From positions 2,356,001-2,420,000 of the forward strand of contig NZ_LT629784.1 in the NCBI RefSeq assembly GCF_900105595.1: DNA of 64,000 bases, written 5' to 3'. Below, one piece after another: positions 28,436 to 37,148 of this stretch; the stretch's first letter is position 1, and each line of letters opens with the position of its first letter. Source of the stretch: Stappia sp. ES.058. Lineage in GTDB: Bacteria > Pseudomonadota > Alphaproteobacteria > Rhizobiales > Stappiaceae. The notes beneath the pieces were generated by a model. That model was given only the letters and a program-made list of their open reading frames with translations, did not search any database and was not told the origin of the DNA. Both the position numbers and the translations under genes were made by a program.

Positions 28436-29005
28436 ATGATCCAGCTTATTTCACTCCAGTTGAAGTCCTTGTTGCCGGCCCTCGCCATCCTCGTCCTGAT
28501 GTCCGGACAGGCCGTGTCGGAGGGACCGGCGCCCGAACCCTACAATGTCGCCAACACAACCACGCTTTCACGCTCCACGAACGGCATCGAGATCGTTCCG
28601 ACGAATTTCGAGCAGCGGCTGGTTCACATCGCGATGTCCGACGATGAACGCGAACTCCTGATAGATGCGGGCGCGGTTCTGCGGCTCTGGCGCATCCCGA
28701 CAGGCCTGTCGCAGATCGAGTGGCCGGTGTCCGCCGGCGTCAGCCTCTCGCGCGCCGACGCCGTCGTTCTGGCCGGCGTCGAGACGGCGGATCTGGTCCC
28801 CACCTGGGGGGCCGAGGTAGACTGGCCCGGCTTGGGCCCGGTCACACTGATCGTTTTCAGGATGGGGCCGGAGCGCTTCGGCGGACTGTTGTCGAGCACG
28901 CCATCGGGTGTAAAGCGGCTTCGACAGATGGTTTTCCAGCGCGCTTCGTCCCACGGCAGACAGCGTCCGCGAAGCCGCCCCGCCGAACCGTGCTCGGCCT
29001 GCTGA
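28436..29005 (+). CDS. Exported protein of unknown function
   Basis: 189-residue product I do not recognise. The N-terminus has a likely signal peptide (hydrophobic 8-25, cleavage near SGQAVSEG). The mature part contains a helical segment 'LVHIAMSDDERELLIDAGAVLRLWRIP' split about residue 70 and a Val/Leu-rich stretch. The last roughly 25 residues are Arg/Ser/Pro-rich and of low complexity, so the true gene may have been extended by loss of a stop. The start ATG has only a weak ribosome site. It ends 8 bases before the rhodanese gene, tail to tail. Confidence 0.55.
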   Translation: MIQLISLQLKSLLPALAILVLMSGQAVSEGPAPEPYNVANTTTLSRSTNGIEIVPTNFEQRLVHIAMSDDERELLIDAGAVLRLWRIPTGLSQIEWPVSAGVSLSRADAVVLAGVETADLVPTWGAEVDWPGLGPVTLIVFRMGPERFGGLLSSTPSGVKRLRQMVFQRASSHGRQRPRSRPAEPCSAC

Positions 29006-29013
29006 CAGGCAGT

Positions 29014-29427
29014 CTACCCCGCCTTGTCTGTCGCCGCGTCATCGACCGGCCCGCCTTGCGCTTTCCAGGCACCGAAACCGCCATCGATATGCGCAACGCG
29101 CTCAAGTCCCATGTCCTGGACCGTCTTCGTCGCGAGCGCCGAGCGCCAGCCGGCGGCACAAAAGAAGACGAACCGCTTGTCCTCGCCGAACACCGGCTTG
29201 TGATAGGGGCTGTCGGGATCGACCCAGAACTCCAGCATGCCGCGCGGGGCATGAACGGCCCCGGGCATTCGCCCTTCCCGCCCCAACTCCCGGATATCGC
29301 GAATGTCGACGAAAACGACCTCGGGGTCTCCATGAAGGGCCTTGGCGTCCTCAACGCTCAACGTCTCGATCTCGGCACTGGCCTCGTCAATCAGCTGCTT
29401 GTAGCCCCTGGTCATCGCTCCCGCCAT
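29014..29427 (-). CDS. Rhodanese-domain protein
   Basis: 137-residue single rhodanese (sulfurtransferase) domain. The active-site loop 'FFCAAGWRSALA' carries the catalytic Cys (near 87), and 'VFVDIRDIREL' and 'GGFGAWK' are standard family elements. Start set at ATG 29427 because an AGAGGG site lies 6 bases upstream; ATG 29415 is an alternative. Substrate and sulfur acceptor are unknown. Downstream of the tiny membrane protein gene and separated from it by a terminator. Confidence 0.92.
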   Translation of the reverse strand: MAGAMTRGYKQLIDEASAEIETLSVEDAKALHGDPEVVFVDIRDIRELGREGRMPGAVHAPRGMLEFWVDPDSPYHKPVFGEDKRFVFFCAAGWRSALATKTVQDMGLERVAHIDGGFGAWKAQGGPVDDAATDKAG

Positions 29428-29547
29428 CGTGTCCCTCTTGCCTGCTGGTTCTCCGGTCTTTCGGGCAGTCTTTGCCCTGCGTGCCGGTTTTTCAAGCCGC
29501 AAAACAAACGGCGGCGAATGCAGGCGGGCGAAAAGTGCGCGGCACAA

Positions 29548-29577
29548 ACAAAAAGGGGCGCGGCCATACCGCACCCC
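29548..29577 (-). terminator. Likely intrinsic terminator of the 44-residue membrane protein gene
   Basis: Minus-strand hairpin of GGGGTGCGG and CCGCGCCCC (9 bp, one A-C mismatch) with a 5-base loop, followed by UUUUU and UGUUU. It begins about 46 bases after the small gene's stop. Confidence 0.65.
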
Positions 29578-29622
29578 CTGTTTCGATTTCGGCGTCCCGC
29601 GGCCGGCATGACCGCGCTGCGT

Positions 29623-29757
29623 CTATTGAACCGCCACCACTGTGGCGGGACCGACGTCGGCACCGCCGAATACGACCATCAAGGCGAGAACGCCACCAGC
29701 CAGGATAACGGCCCATGCCGCAACGCCCCAGCAGGATTTCTGCACATGTTCGTCCAT
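29623..29757 (-). CDS. Tiny single-pass membrane protein (44 residues)
   Basis: Short gene starting MDEHVQKSCWGVAAW, with one strong TM helix (about 10-31) and a short Val/Ala-rich tail. A GAGGGG ribosome site sits 5 bases before the ATG, and a hairpin terminator follows the stop, together making expression likely. No family is recognised. Similar short, one-helix proteins are common and usually unannotated; a membrane-complex accessory role is a guess. Confidence 0.65.
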   Translation of the reverse strand: MDEHVQKSCWGVAAWAVILAGGVLALMVVFGGADVGPATVVAVQ

Positions 29758-30097
29758 GAAAACCCCTCGTCCGATCCTGAGCCCATAATGAGTGCCGGCG
29801 GCGCCAAAAGCGCGCCGCGTTCGGACGACGGGGATTTAACGATTTGGAAAGGCTTTCGCAAGATGAAAAAATAAGCGGCCTGCCGTGCGCGTAATGCATG
29901 GCGGATCCACAGATCCGTCTCCCACAGGCTCCTGTGGACGAAACACCCCTGTTTGTCATGAAATTCGCAGCTTTTCCGGATCGCGAGGCGGCGCAAGCTT
30001 CGCCGCCCGTTCGACGCGTCACTTGATCGCACCGAAGCCCGGGGCCACAGTATTCGCGATGCGCGCCGTCGCGCGCAATCCGGGCACAGGAACGCTG

Positions 30098-30853
30098 ATG
30101 GACATCCTCACTCCCCTCGACCTTGCAGCGCTCACCTGGTTCCTTGCAAGCTGGATGGGCTTTCATGCCATCATCGAACTGTCGGCCTTGCACAAGCGCA
30201 CGCTTTCCCATGCGATGAACCGGCATCGCATCGCCTGGATGATGGAGATGAGCCGCCGGCCGGTGAAGATCATGGACATTGCCGTCGCCGGAGGGCTTCA
30301 GCAGGGCACCGGTTTCTTCGCCTCCACGTCGCTGCTGGCGATCGGCGGCTGTTTTGCGCTCCTCACCTCGACCGAATCCGTCTTTCGGATCATGCAGGAT
30401 CTCGGGCTGGAGGACGGGCGCAATCCCGCTACCTGGGAACTGAAGGTGATCGGGCTGACGCTGATCTACGCCTATGCCTTCTTCAAGTTCGGCTGGGCCT
30501 ATCGGCTCTTCAACTATGCAACAATCATGATGGGCGCCATGCCGGACGGCGATCCGCCTCCCGATCATGCCACCGATTTTGCGCAACGCGCAGGCGGCAT
30601 GATGGTGCTCGCCGGCAACCATTTCAACCGCGGCCAGCGGGCGTTCTTCTTCTCCATCGGTTACCTGGGCTGGTTCGCGGATGCACGCGTGTTTTTCGTG
30701 ACGACGCTGTTCGTACTTCTCGTCCTGGCTCGGCGTCAGTTCGCCTCAAGGGCAAGAACCCTCGCCGTTTCCGCGCACCAGTCGCCATCGGACCCGATGG
30801 CCGACAAGGGCGCCATGAAGACCGACACCGGATCGGCGAACCCCTTCACCTGA
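30098..30853 (+). CDS. DUF599 family membrane protein
   Basis: 251-residue integral membrane protein of the DUF599 family (function unknown). About four TM segments: 8-25, around 70-95, 120-140 and near 200-215. The conserved 'LHKRTLSHAMNRHRIAWM' follows the first helix, and the family segment 'FNYATIMMGAMP' near 150 plus 'NHFNRGQRAFFFSIGYLGWF' are clear. Start ATG 30098 puts the first helix at the N-terminus. Its last 118 bases are antisense to the 3' end of the cyclase gene, giving a polar tail (SAHQSPSDPMADKG) not expected in the family. Confidence 0.85.
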   Translation: MDILTPLDLAALTWFLASWMGFHAIIELSALHKRTLSHAMNRHRIAWMMEMSRRPVKIMDIAVAGGLQQGTGFFASTSLLAIGGCFALLTSTESVFRIMQDLGLEDGRNPATWELKVIGLTLIYAYAFFKFGWAYRLFNYATIMMGAMPDGDPPPDHATDFAQRAGGMMVLAGNHFNRGQRAFFFSIGYLGWFADARVFFVTTLFVLLVLARRQFASRARTLAVSAHQSPSDPMADKGAMKTDTGSANPFT

Positions 30854-31980
30854 AAGCTGCCCATCAGTCCGGCACGGCACCCCATGATGTCGGCAATGGC
30901 CTCCGAGACAAGAATGTCCTGGTTCAGGTCCCGGGTCAGCCCCGCGATCCTGGAGGCGAGATTGACGACCGGCCCGACAACGGTGAAGTCGAGCCGGGTC
31001 TTGGCGCCGACATTGCCAAAAAACACGTCGCCGGCATGAAGCGCGATGCCCACCCGCAGTTCTTGCGACTTCTCGCAGCAGGTCCGGTTGATTTCGGAGA
31101 TTTTTTCCACCGCATCGCGCGCGGCCAGCAGCGCCTGACGCGACGCCGCCATGGCGCTTTCCGGGCAGTCATAGGGAAAGACCGTCATCACCTCGTCGCC
31201 GATGAACTTCAAAACCTCGCCGCCATGCGCCTCGACTGCGCTTGTGATCGCCTCGAAATAGGCATTGAGAAGCGCGATCAGCTTGTCGCCGGGCAACTCG
31301 TTGGACAGTTCGGTGAATCCGCGCAGGTCCGCGAAACCGACGACGGCCGAGATGGTCTCGCCGTCGCCGCGATGAACAGTCCCCTCCAGCACGCGCTCGC
31401 CGGCGCGATGCCCGACATAGGTTTCCATCAGGGTGCGCGATGTGCGTTTCAGGGTCTGGAGTTCGCAAATCAGGGCGAGCGGGCGCGTGATCGCCTCGAG
31501 GAGCCCGATCTCGGCGCCGGAAAATCCGTTCTTGCCGCGGGTCGCGAAACTCACGCCCTTGAGAGACCCGTCGGAAAACGGCATCGGCAGAACAATGTAG
31601 TCGGTGTATCCGCCCTCGATCAGATCCTGGGTGATCCCGAAACGCGGCGGCTCCTCGTCACCGATCAGACGGATGCGCACGCTGCGCCTGTCGGTGAAAA
31701 CCACCTTCAACGGGCTGGCCAGATAGACCTCGTTGGTTTCCGAAGATTCGAAATAGCGGCGCATTTCCCGCTCGCCATCCACACTCCACAGCGCGCTTTC
31801 CGCACGAACGTTGGGATGCAGCAGCGGGATCGAGGTCGTGATCCTGTCGACAAGCACGCCGCTCTTGCGCAAGCGCTGGGCAAGCGTCTCGATCAGCTCG
31901 AGACTGTCGCCGATCATGACAGCTTCGCCATAGAGCCATTCCATGACATCGGCGGCGAGCACGGTTGTGTTGATCGTCAT
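30736..31980 (-). CDS. Class III adenylate/guanylate cyclase with N-terminal sensor-like domain
   Basis: 414-residue cyclase predicted to make cAMP (or cGMP). The N-terminal half (1-190) has a GAF-like character, seen in related rhizobial cyclases. The catalytic domain (from about 205) keeps both metal-binding aspartates in 'VVGFADLRGFTELSN' and 'FIGDEVMTVFP', and the 'VGPVVNLASRIAGL' segment carries the transition-state Asn/Arg. Start ATG 31980; the upstream in-frame extension lacks domain character. It converges with DUF599 and overlaps it by 118 bases. A second cyclase lies 2 kb away at 33851. Confidence 0.9.
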   Translation of the reverse strand: MTINTTVLAADVMEWLYGEAVMIGDSLELIETLAQRLRKSGVLVDRITTSIPLLHPNVRAESALWSVDGEREMRRYFESSETNEVYLASPLKVVFTDRRSVRIRLIGDEEPPRFGITQDLIEGGYTDYIVLPMPFSDGSLKGVSFATRGKNGFSGAEIGLLEAITRPLALICELQTLKRTSRTLMETYVGHRAGERVLEGTVHRGDGETISAVVGFADLRGFTELSNELPGDKLIALLNAYFEAITSAVEAHGGEVLKFIGDEVMTVFPYDCPESAMAASRQALLAARDAVEKISEINRTCCEKSQELRVGIALHAGDVFFGNVGAKTRLDFTVVGPVVNLASRIAGLTRDLNQDILVSEAIADIMGCRAGLMGSFQVKGFADPVSVFMAPLSAIGSDGDWCAETARVLALEAN

Positions 31981-32190
31981 GAAATGCCCCTTCGCCCCCG
32001 GATCGCCGGGCAGCCGCTTTTTGCCGCCTCGCGGCACAAGATCCCGCGCGCCCACGCGACCGAAACGCCACGCAGGGAGAACCGGCCCAAGTGACTTCCA
32101 CAAGGGCAGGCCCTGACGCTATCTAGGGAGAGAGTTTAGCCGAAAAAAGACCACTTCGCGATCTCGTGTTCGCGGCTGATGCGAAACGAC

Positions 32191-33018
32191 CTATTCGTCG
32201 TCCCAGTCGGGCGCGAAATCCGGGTCGACCCGACGTCCGTCTCCGCTGCCCAGCGCGAAGATCGCATCCATCTCCTCTTCGCTCAGCTCAAAGTCGAAAA
32301 TCGCCGCATTCTCGGCAAGTCGTGCCGGGTTTCCGGTCTTGGGGATCGCCGCGACATTGTCCTGCTGTACCAGCCAGCGCAATGTGACCTGAACCTCGGA
32401 CTTGCCATGATGCTTGGCGATGTCGCGAATGACCTGCTGCTCGCGCACAGCGCCTCTCTGGATCGGCGAATAGGCGGTCAGCGCCATGCCCGCGTCGTCG
32501 AGCGCCGCGCGCACCGTCTTCTGGGACAGCTGCGGGTGGTATTCCACCTGGTTGAGCGACAGCGCCCCGCCAGCCAGATCCTGCGCCTGGCGCACCAGCG
32601 CAGCCGTGAAATTCGACACGCCGATGGCGCGCGTCCAGCCGCGCGCGCGCAACTCCAGAAGCGCCTCCATCTGTTCCTTCAGCGGAACATGGGAATTTGG
32701 CCAGTGGATCAGGAAGAGATCGACATGCTCAAGCCCGAGACGGTCGAGGCTGTCCTCGCAGGATTTGATCATGCGCTCCGGATCGAGCTGGTCGTGCCAG
32801 ACCTTGGTTGTGAGGAAATAGCCGTCGCGCGGACGTCCCGAAGCCCGCAGGCCGGCACCGACATCCTTCTCGTTGTCGTACATCGCCGCCGTGTCGACAT
32901 GGGCCCAGCCGCTCTCCAGCGCCGCGCGGACGATATCGCGGCACTGCGCACCGCTGAGCGGCCAGGTGCCGAGACCGAGCGCTGGCATGTCGATGCCGTT
33001 GAGGGACAGAGTTTTCAT
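32191..33018 (-). CDS. Aldo/keto reductase (2,5-diketo-D-gluconate reductase-like)
   Basis: 275-residue NADPH-dependent AKR. The catalytic tetrad is visible: Asp and Tyr in 'HVDTAAMYDNEKDVG', Lys in 'LTTKVWHD' and His in 'FLIHWPN'. The C-terminal 'AIPKTGNPARLAENAAIFDFELSEEEMDAI' region supplies the NADPH 2'-phosphate contact (split around residue 230). ATG 33018 has a GGAGG seven to eight bases upstream, so I prefer it to the Met at 33033. Substrate open; DkgB-like enzymes reduce methylglyoxal and other aldehydes. Confidence 0.92.
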   Translation of the reverse strand: MKTLSLNGIDMPALGLGTWPLSGAQCRDIVRAALESGWAHVDTAAMYDNEKDVGAGLRASGRPRDGYFLTTKVWHDQLDPERMIKSCEDSLDRLGLEHVDLFLIHWPNSHVPLKEQMEALLELRARGWTRAIGVSNFTAALVRQAQDLAGGALSLNQVEYHPQLSQKTVRAALDDAGMALTAYSPIQRGAVREQQVIRDIAKHHGKSEVQVTLRWLVQQDNVAAIPKTGNPARLAENAAIFDFELSEEEMDAIFALGSGDGRRVDPDFAPDWDDE

Positions 33019-33098
33019 CGTGGGAACCTCCATTGCGCAGACAAGTCGGCGGACGTGATTCGGGCGGGAACCGAAACAGCCCCCGCCCGGAAAAGGTG

Positions 33099-33713
33099 TC
33101 AGTCGAGATCGGAAACGGACGCGGCGACCTTGCCGACAAGCCCGTATTCGATGGCCTCGTCCGGACCCATCCAGTAATCGCGGTCGGTGTCCTTCTCGAT
33201 CCGCTCCATCGGCTGGCCGGTGGCATCGGCGAAGATCTTGTTCAACCGGTCGCGCATCTTGAGAATCTCGCGCGCCTGGATCTCGATGTCCGAGGCCTGA
33301 CCGCCGGCGCCGCCAGACGGTTGATGCAGCAGGAAGCGGGTGTTGGGCGTGCAGTAGCGACGCTCCTTGGGCACCGAGACATAGATCAGCGCGCCCGCGC
33401 TCGCCACCCAGCCCATGCCCAGGATGCGAACCTCGGGCGCGATGAACTTGATGGTGTCATGGATCATGTCGCCGGATTCGACGTGGCCGCCGGGCGAGGA
33501 CACGATCACCGTGATCGGGTCGTGCGACACCTGCGCCAGCGCCATCAGGCGCGCGCTGACGTCACGTGCCAGTTCCTGCGTGATCGGTCCCGTGATCAGC
33601 ACCGTGCGCGCGTCGAACAGATGCTTGTCGACCTGAATGGAACTCGGCGTCTTGGTCTTTTCCTCTTCCTCGTCGTCGAGGCGGCTCGGCACATCGGTCG
33701 TCTTGTTGGTCAT
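33099..33713 (-). CDS. ClpP-like protease subunit (additional paralogue)
   Basis: 204-residue ClpP-family serine protease. Alignment by eye with ClpP gives an intact triad: Ser105 in '[10 protein letters not shown]', His130 in '[10 protein letters not shown]' and Asp179 in 'DTDRDYW'. The oxyanion loop '[15 protein letters not shown]' is also present. The N-terminus differs from housekeeping ClpP: an Asp/Glu-rich segment ([12 protein letters not shown], 11-22) replaces the usual propeptide. It is unlinked to clpX, clpA or lon, so it is probably a second ClpP. Start ATG 33713 follows an AAGGAG somewhat far upstream. Confidence 0.9.
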   Translation of the reverse strand: MTNKTTDVPSRLDDEEEEKTKTPSSIQVDKHLFDARTVLITGPITQELARDVSARLMALAQVSHDPITVIVSSPGGHVESGDMIHDTIKFIAPEVRILGMGWVASAGALIYVSVPKERRYCTPNTRFLLHQPSGGAGGQASDIEIQAREILKMRDRLNKIFADATGQPMERIEKDTDRDYWMGPDEAIEYGLVGKVAASVSDLD

Positions 33714-33850
33714 GTGCAAGATCTGCTCCTTGTGAAGACGGATTCGGCCCGGAAAGGCCCTGTCTCGACCCCCATACTTAGGCGATGCGCGCCCGCGCGG
33801 CAAAGGGGTTCTCGCAAGAAGGTTTCCACGGCACCGACGGGTCGCCATCG

Positions 33851-34678
33851 TCAGCGACGTTTTCCCGCTTTCGCCCCCATCAGCAACATCGCCAGGAACG
33901 GCAGGGAGGGCCATTGGAACCAGATAGAATCAAGCCCGGTGAACACATTGATGGCGAAAAAGAACGCTATCCAGCAAACCGCGAAACGCACCCGGCCCGA
34001 CTGCTGGAAGTACCAGTCCTTCATGCCGTGGACGAGCGCTGCGACGGGGCGATCGACGTCGCCTGTTTCCGTCTGCGCGTCGGCGCCCGGACGCGCTTCC
34101 CCGCCGGCTTGCGCGAAAGAATCGCCTTGCCCCTTGGGATGGCGGCCCTCATTCGCGCCGCCGATCCGCACCCGGTAACTTAGAACCGGGTCGCTGATGT
34201 TCTTGACGGTTTGTGACCCGAGCGGATCGAAACCAAGGGCCAGCCTTGCGTGCACCTGTTCGTAGACGGGGGCCGAGATCACAATGCCGCCCGGCTCGGC
34301 GATCTGCTGGAGACGCGCCGCGATGTTGACGCCTTCACCGTAGATATCGCCGCCCTCCACGAGGACGTCGCCAAGGTTGATGCCGATGCGAAAGGCCATG
34401 CGCTCGGCTTGCGGCAGGGCATCGTTGCGCCCGGCGAGTTCCGTCTGGATCTCGACCGCTGCGCGCACCGCTTCGGTGACCGATCCGAACTCCACGATTA
34501 CCGCATCGCCCCAGGTGTTGACGATACGCCCGTCGCGCGCCGCAACAAGTCCGCCGATCGCCTCGCGATAGCCGCGCAGGCGGTCGAACGTCCCGTCCTC
34601 ATCGGCTTCCATCAACCGAGAGTACTGAACGGCATCCGCGCACAAGATCGCGGCCAGTCGGCGCTTGACGCGGCTCAT
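33851..34678 (-). CDS. Class III cyclase with C-terminal membrane segment
   Basis: 275-residue protein. The N-terminal cyclase domain has both metal aspartates (Asp15 in '[14 protein letters not shown]', Asp58 in '[12 protein letters not shown]') and '[11 protein letters not shown]' with the Asn/Arg transition-state pair. From about residue 220 two hydrophobic helices follow ([17 protein letters not shown] and [12 protein letters not shown]), so the catalytic part is tethered from its C-terminus, reversed from most membrane cyclases. This recalls the small two-TM tail fused to other bacterial signalling domains. Upstream of the ClpP-like gene, 137 bases apart. Confidence 0.88.
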   Translation of the reverse strand: MSRVKRRLAAILCADAVQYSRLMEADEDGTFDRLRGYREAIGGLVAARDGRIVNTWGDAVIVEFGSVTEAVRAAVEIQTELAGRNDALPQAERMAFRIGINLGDVLVEGGDIYGEGVNIAARLQQIAEPGGIVISAPVYEQVHARLALGFDPLGSQTVKNISDPVLSYRVRIGGANEGRHPKGQGDSFAQAGGEARPGADAQTETGDVDRPVAALVHGMKDWYFQQSGRVRFAVCWIAFFFAINVFTGLDSIWFQWPSLPFLAMLLMGAKAGKRR

Positions 34679-34717
34679 GGAGTGTCCCTGGATTGCCTCA
34701 AGTCTCTTGAATGGCTG

Positions 34718-34751
34718 TTTGCACGCCCGACTTCAAGCCGGGCGGTGCAAA
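34718..34751. repeat. Inverted repeat between cyclase and DUF2867 remnant
   Basis: TTTGCACGCCCGACTT and AAGCCGGGCGGTGCAAA are inverted copies with one inserted base and one mismatch. The hairpin lies in the 94-base gap upstream of the cyclase gene. U-runs are on the wrong side for a minus-strand terminator, so its role is unclear. Confidence 0.45.
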
Positions 34752-34772
34752 AAAGCAATCCCGCCGGCTCCC

Positions 34773-35033
34773 TCAGCCGGTCGAAGTCATCTTTTTCAGC
34801 CGCCTGAGGTCAGCCGCGACAATCGCGCGGTGGGCGATAGCGACAGGCAGCATATAGAGCCGGCCAAAGAGATTGTGCACCTTGACGGAACTCGTCACCG
34901 TGTAGGTCCGCCCCCGTGCCGACAGCCAGGTCATCACGTCGAGATGCCGGTCGCGGACGCTCAACACCAGATCAGGAAGCCCCCCGCCGTCCGAACGTCG
35001 TGCGTCGCCCGCGATCCGCTGCAGACAGATCAT
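34773..35033 (-). pseudogene. Truncated DUF2867 gene (C-terminal remnant)
   Basis: The last 60 or so residues (from 'LSVRDRHLDVMTW' to 'AIAHRAIVAADLRRL') match the C-terminal half of DUF2867 proteins, including 'VHNLFGRLYMLPVAIAHRAIV'. Intact members are about 150-200 residues. Here the recognisable part begins where the DUF3592-like gene's 3' end runs across it in another frame, and no ribosome site precedes the only nearby Met (35033). The N-terminal half therefore seems to have been replaced or deleted. It may be untranslated. Confidence 0.6.
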
Positions 35034-35844
35034 GGGGCGCCGGGTTTTGTGGCATGGACGTGCCTTGATCCCGAGACGGCCAGTTGCGGTGAATGCCGCG
35101 GACACCCACGAAAATGAACAGGCCACGCCAGATGAAGGGCCATAGAACACCAAGCGCTCCGGGCATCTCCTCGGCGAGGACAACGTCTTGCGGATCGTAA
35201 ATCGGATGAACCAGCGCAACCTCGTCGCCGTGGCTCAGCGTTTGTCCCCTTGAGTACGGGACCTTGAGGGTTGCAGACCACAGCCGGCGCTGCTTCGGCG
35301 AGTACAAGACGCTCAACAGATGAAAGCGCACCTCTCCCGTCTCGGGATCCCTGACGACACGTCGGTCCTCGACCGTACCTTGAATTCGTATTCCGGCCAG
35401 GACATGCGGGCCGGCTGCGGGAAAGGCCCGAACAAGACCCATAAGCCCGTACGCGGCCACGCCGATGCCGAAGGTGAATGTGCAAATCGTCGCCCAGCGG
35501 CGAATCGGGGATGGCTCCTGCGCGGCCGCCGTCCCGCTCAGTCCCGTGCAAAGCCGGGCTCGCAAGCCCCATGCACCTGCGCCAAGAAGGCCAAAACCGA
35601 CGACGAGCTTGACGACGGCCTTGATGACGATCCCGACGAGGATCGAGGTTCCCAACGCACCATATGTGCGAGCGGTTGCGGGAAATCCTCCCGGAGCGAC
35701 GAGACCCGGCGCGTCCAACACGGCGGCCATCCGCGCGACCGACAGAAAGTCGAAGATCGCGAAAACGATCGTCGCGGCGCCGGCGAAAAGGAACAAGCCC
35801 CATAGGAACAAGCCAACGGCGGACTGCAAAACACGTTCGAACAT
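34972..35844 (-). CDS. DUF3592-like membrane protein
   Basis: 290-residue membrane protein of unknown function with about five TM segments (5-30, 62-92, 118-138, near 225-245). The soluble loop 'GIRIQGTVEDRRVVRDPETGEVRFHLLSVLYSP' (split near residue 160) resembles the DUF3592 beta-rich module. The last roughly 25 residues (ADRGRRTTFGRRGAS) are low-complexity and overlap the DUF2867 remnant in a different frame, suggesting the end of this gene was created by a deletion joining two loci. The upstream flank is AT-rich. Confidence 0.6.
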   Translation of the reverse strand: MFERVLQSAVGLFLWGLFLFAGAATIVFAIFDFLSVARMAAVLDAPGLVAPGGFPATARTYGALGTSILVGIVIKAVVKLVVGFGLLGAGAWGLRARLCTGLSGTAAAQEPSPIRRWATICTFTFGIGVAAYGLMGLVRAFPAAGPHVLAGIRIQGTVEDRRVVRDPETGEVRFHLLSVLYSPKQRRLWSATLKVPYSRGQTLSHGDEVALVHPIYDPQDVVLAEEMPGALGVLWPFIWRGLFIFVGVRGIHRNWPSRDQGTSMPQNPAPHDLSAADRGRRTTFGRRGAS

Positions 35845-35931
35845 GACACACCCAAAGGTAGCAATATTCTACCCATGGATGTTATTTGTTAAATTTGCAC
35901 TACAGATATCTGATTTCCCCACAAATGTCCT

Positions 35932-37107
35932 CTACGATGTCTTGTTGAAGATCTCGCGACCGATCAGCATGCGGCGGATTTCCGAGGTTCCGGCTCCGAT
36001 CTCATAGAGCTTGGCGTCGCGCAGCAGCCGTCCTGTCGGATACTCGTTGATGTACCCGTTGCCGCCGAGCAGCTGGATCGCGTCGAGCGCCATTTTCGTC
36101 GCGGTTTCGGCCGCATAGAGGATCGCGCCGGCGGCATCCTCGCGCGTCGTCTCGCCGCGGTCGCAGGCCTGCGCAACAGCGTAGACATAGGCCTTTGAGG
36201 AATTCATCGCGACATACATGTCGGCAACCTTGCCCTGCACGAGCTGGAACGTGCCGATCGGCTGGTCGAACTGCTCGCGCTCATGAATGTAGGGGATCAC
36301 CACATCCATGGCTGCCTGCATGATGCCGACGGCGCCGGCAGCGAGCACCGCGCGCTCATAGTCGAGGCCGGACATCAGCACGTTGACGCCCTTGCCGACC
36401 TGGGCGAGCACATTTTCTTCCGGCACTTCACAATCCTGAAACACCAGCTCGCCGGTTTCCGACCCGCGCATGCCGAGCTTGTCGAGCTTTTGCGCAACGG
36501 AAAATCCGGGAAACCCTTTTTCGATCAGGAACGCCGTGATGCCCTTCGGCCCCGCGTCCGGATCGGTCTTGGCGTAAACGATCAGCGTGTCGGCGTCGGG
36601 ACCGTTGGTGATCCACATCTTCGAGCCATTGAGAATGTAGCGATCGCCCTTCTTGTCGGCGCGCAGCTTCATCGAGACGACGTCGGAGCCCGCGCCCGGC
36701 TCGGACATGGCAAGCGCGCCGAGGTGTTCTCCGGTGATCAGCTTTTCCAGATAGCGGGACTTCTGCGCATCCGTGCCCCAGCGCCGAAGCTGATTGACGC
36801 ACAGGTTGGAATGCGCGCCATAGGAGAGCCCGATGGAGGCGGATGCCCGCGACACCTCTTCCATGGCGATGCAATGCTCCAGATAACCGAGCCCGGTGCC
36901 GCCCCAGTCCTCTTCCACCGTGATGCCATGCAGGCCGAGCTCCCCCATCGCCGTCCACAGTTCGGCGCGCGGAAACCAGTCCTCGCGGTCGATGCGCTCG
37001 GCCAGCGGCGCGATCTTGTCCTGCGAGAACGAACGTACGCTGTCGCGCAGCATGTCGGCGGTCTCGCCGAGGTTGAAGTTAAAGGCTGGAAAGTCGTTGC
37101 GGATCAT
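35932..37107 (-). CDS. ivd: Isovaleryl-CoA dehydrogenase
   Basis: FAD enzyme, 391 residues, oxidising isovaleryl-CoA to 3-methylcrotonyl-CoA in leucine catabolism, the step just before methylcrotonoyl-CoA carboxylase. Acyl-CoA dehydrogenase signatures '[18 protein letters not shown]' (133-150), '[17 protein letters not shown]' and C-terminal '[27 protein letters not shown]' are intact. The catalytic Glu is Glu251 in '[13 protein letters not shown]', the position characteristic of isovaleryl-CoA rather than medium-chain dehydrogenases. Last gene of the liuR-thioesterase-ivd unit, 41 bases after the thioesterase. Confidence 0.94.
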   Translation of the reverse strand: MIRNDFPAFNFNLGETADMLRDSVRSFSQDKIAPLAERIDREDWFPRAELWTAMGELGLHGITVEEDWGGTGLGYLEHCIAMEEVSRASASIGLSYGAHSNLCVNQLRRWGTDAQKSRYLEKLITGEHLGALAMSEPGAGSDVVSMKLRADKKGDRYILNGSKMWITNGPDADTLIVYAKTDPDAGPKGITAFLIEKGFPGFSVAQKLDKLGMRGSETGELVFQDCEVPEENVLAQVGKGVNVLMSGLDYERAVLAAGAVGIMQAAMDVVIPYIHEREQFDQPIGTFQLVQGKVADMYVAMNSSKAYVYAVAQACDRGETTREDAAGAILYAAETATKMALDAIQLLGGNGYINEYPTGRLLRDAKLYEIGAGTSEIRRMLIGREIFNKTS

Positions 37108-37148
37108 CTATTTGCTCCGGGTATGACGGGAAACGGGGTGAGCGGGCG

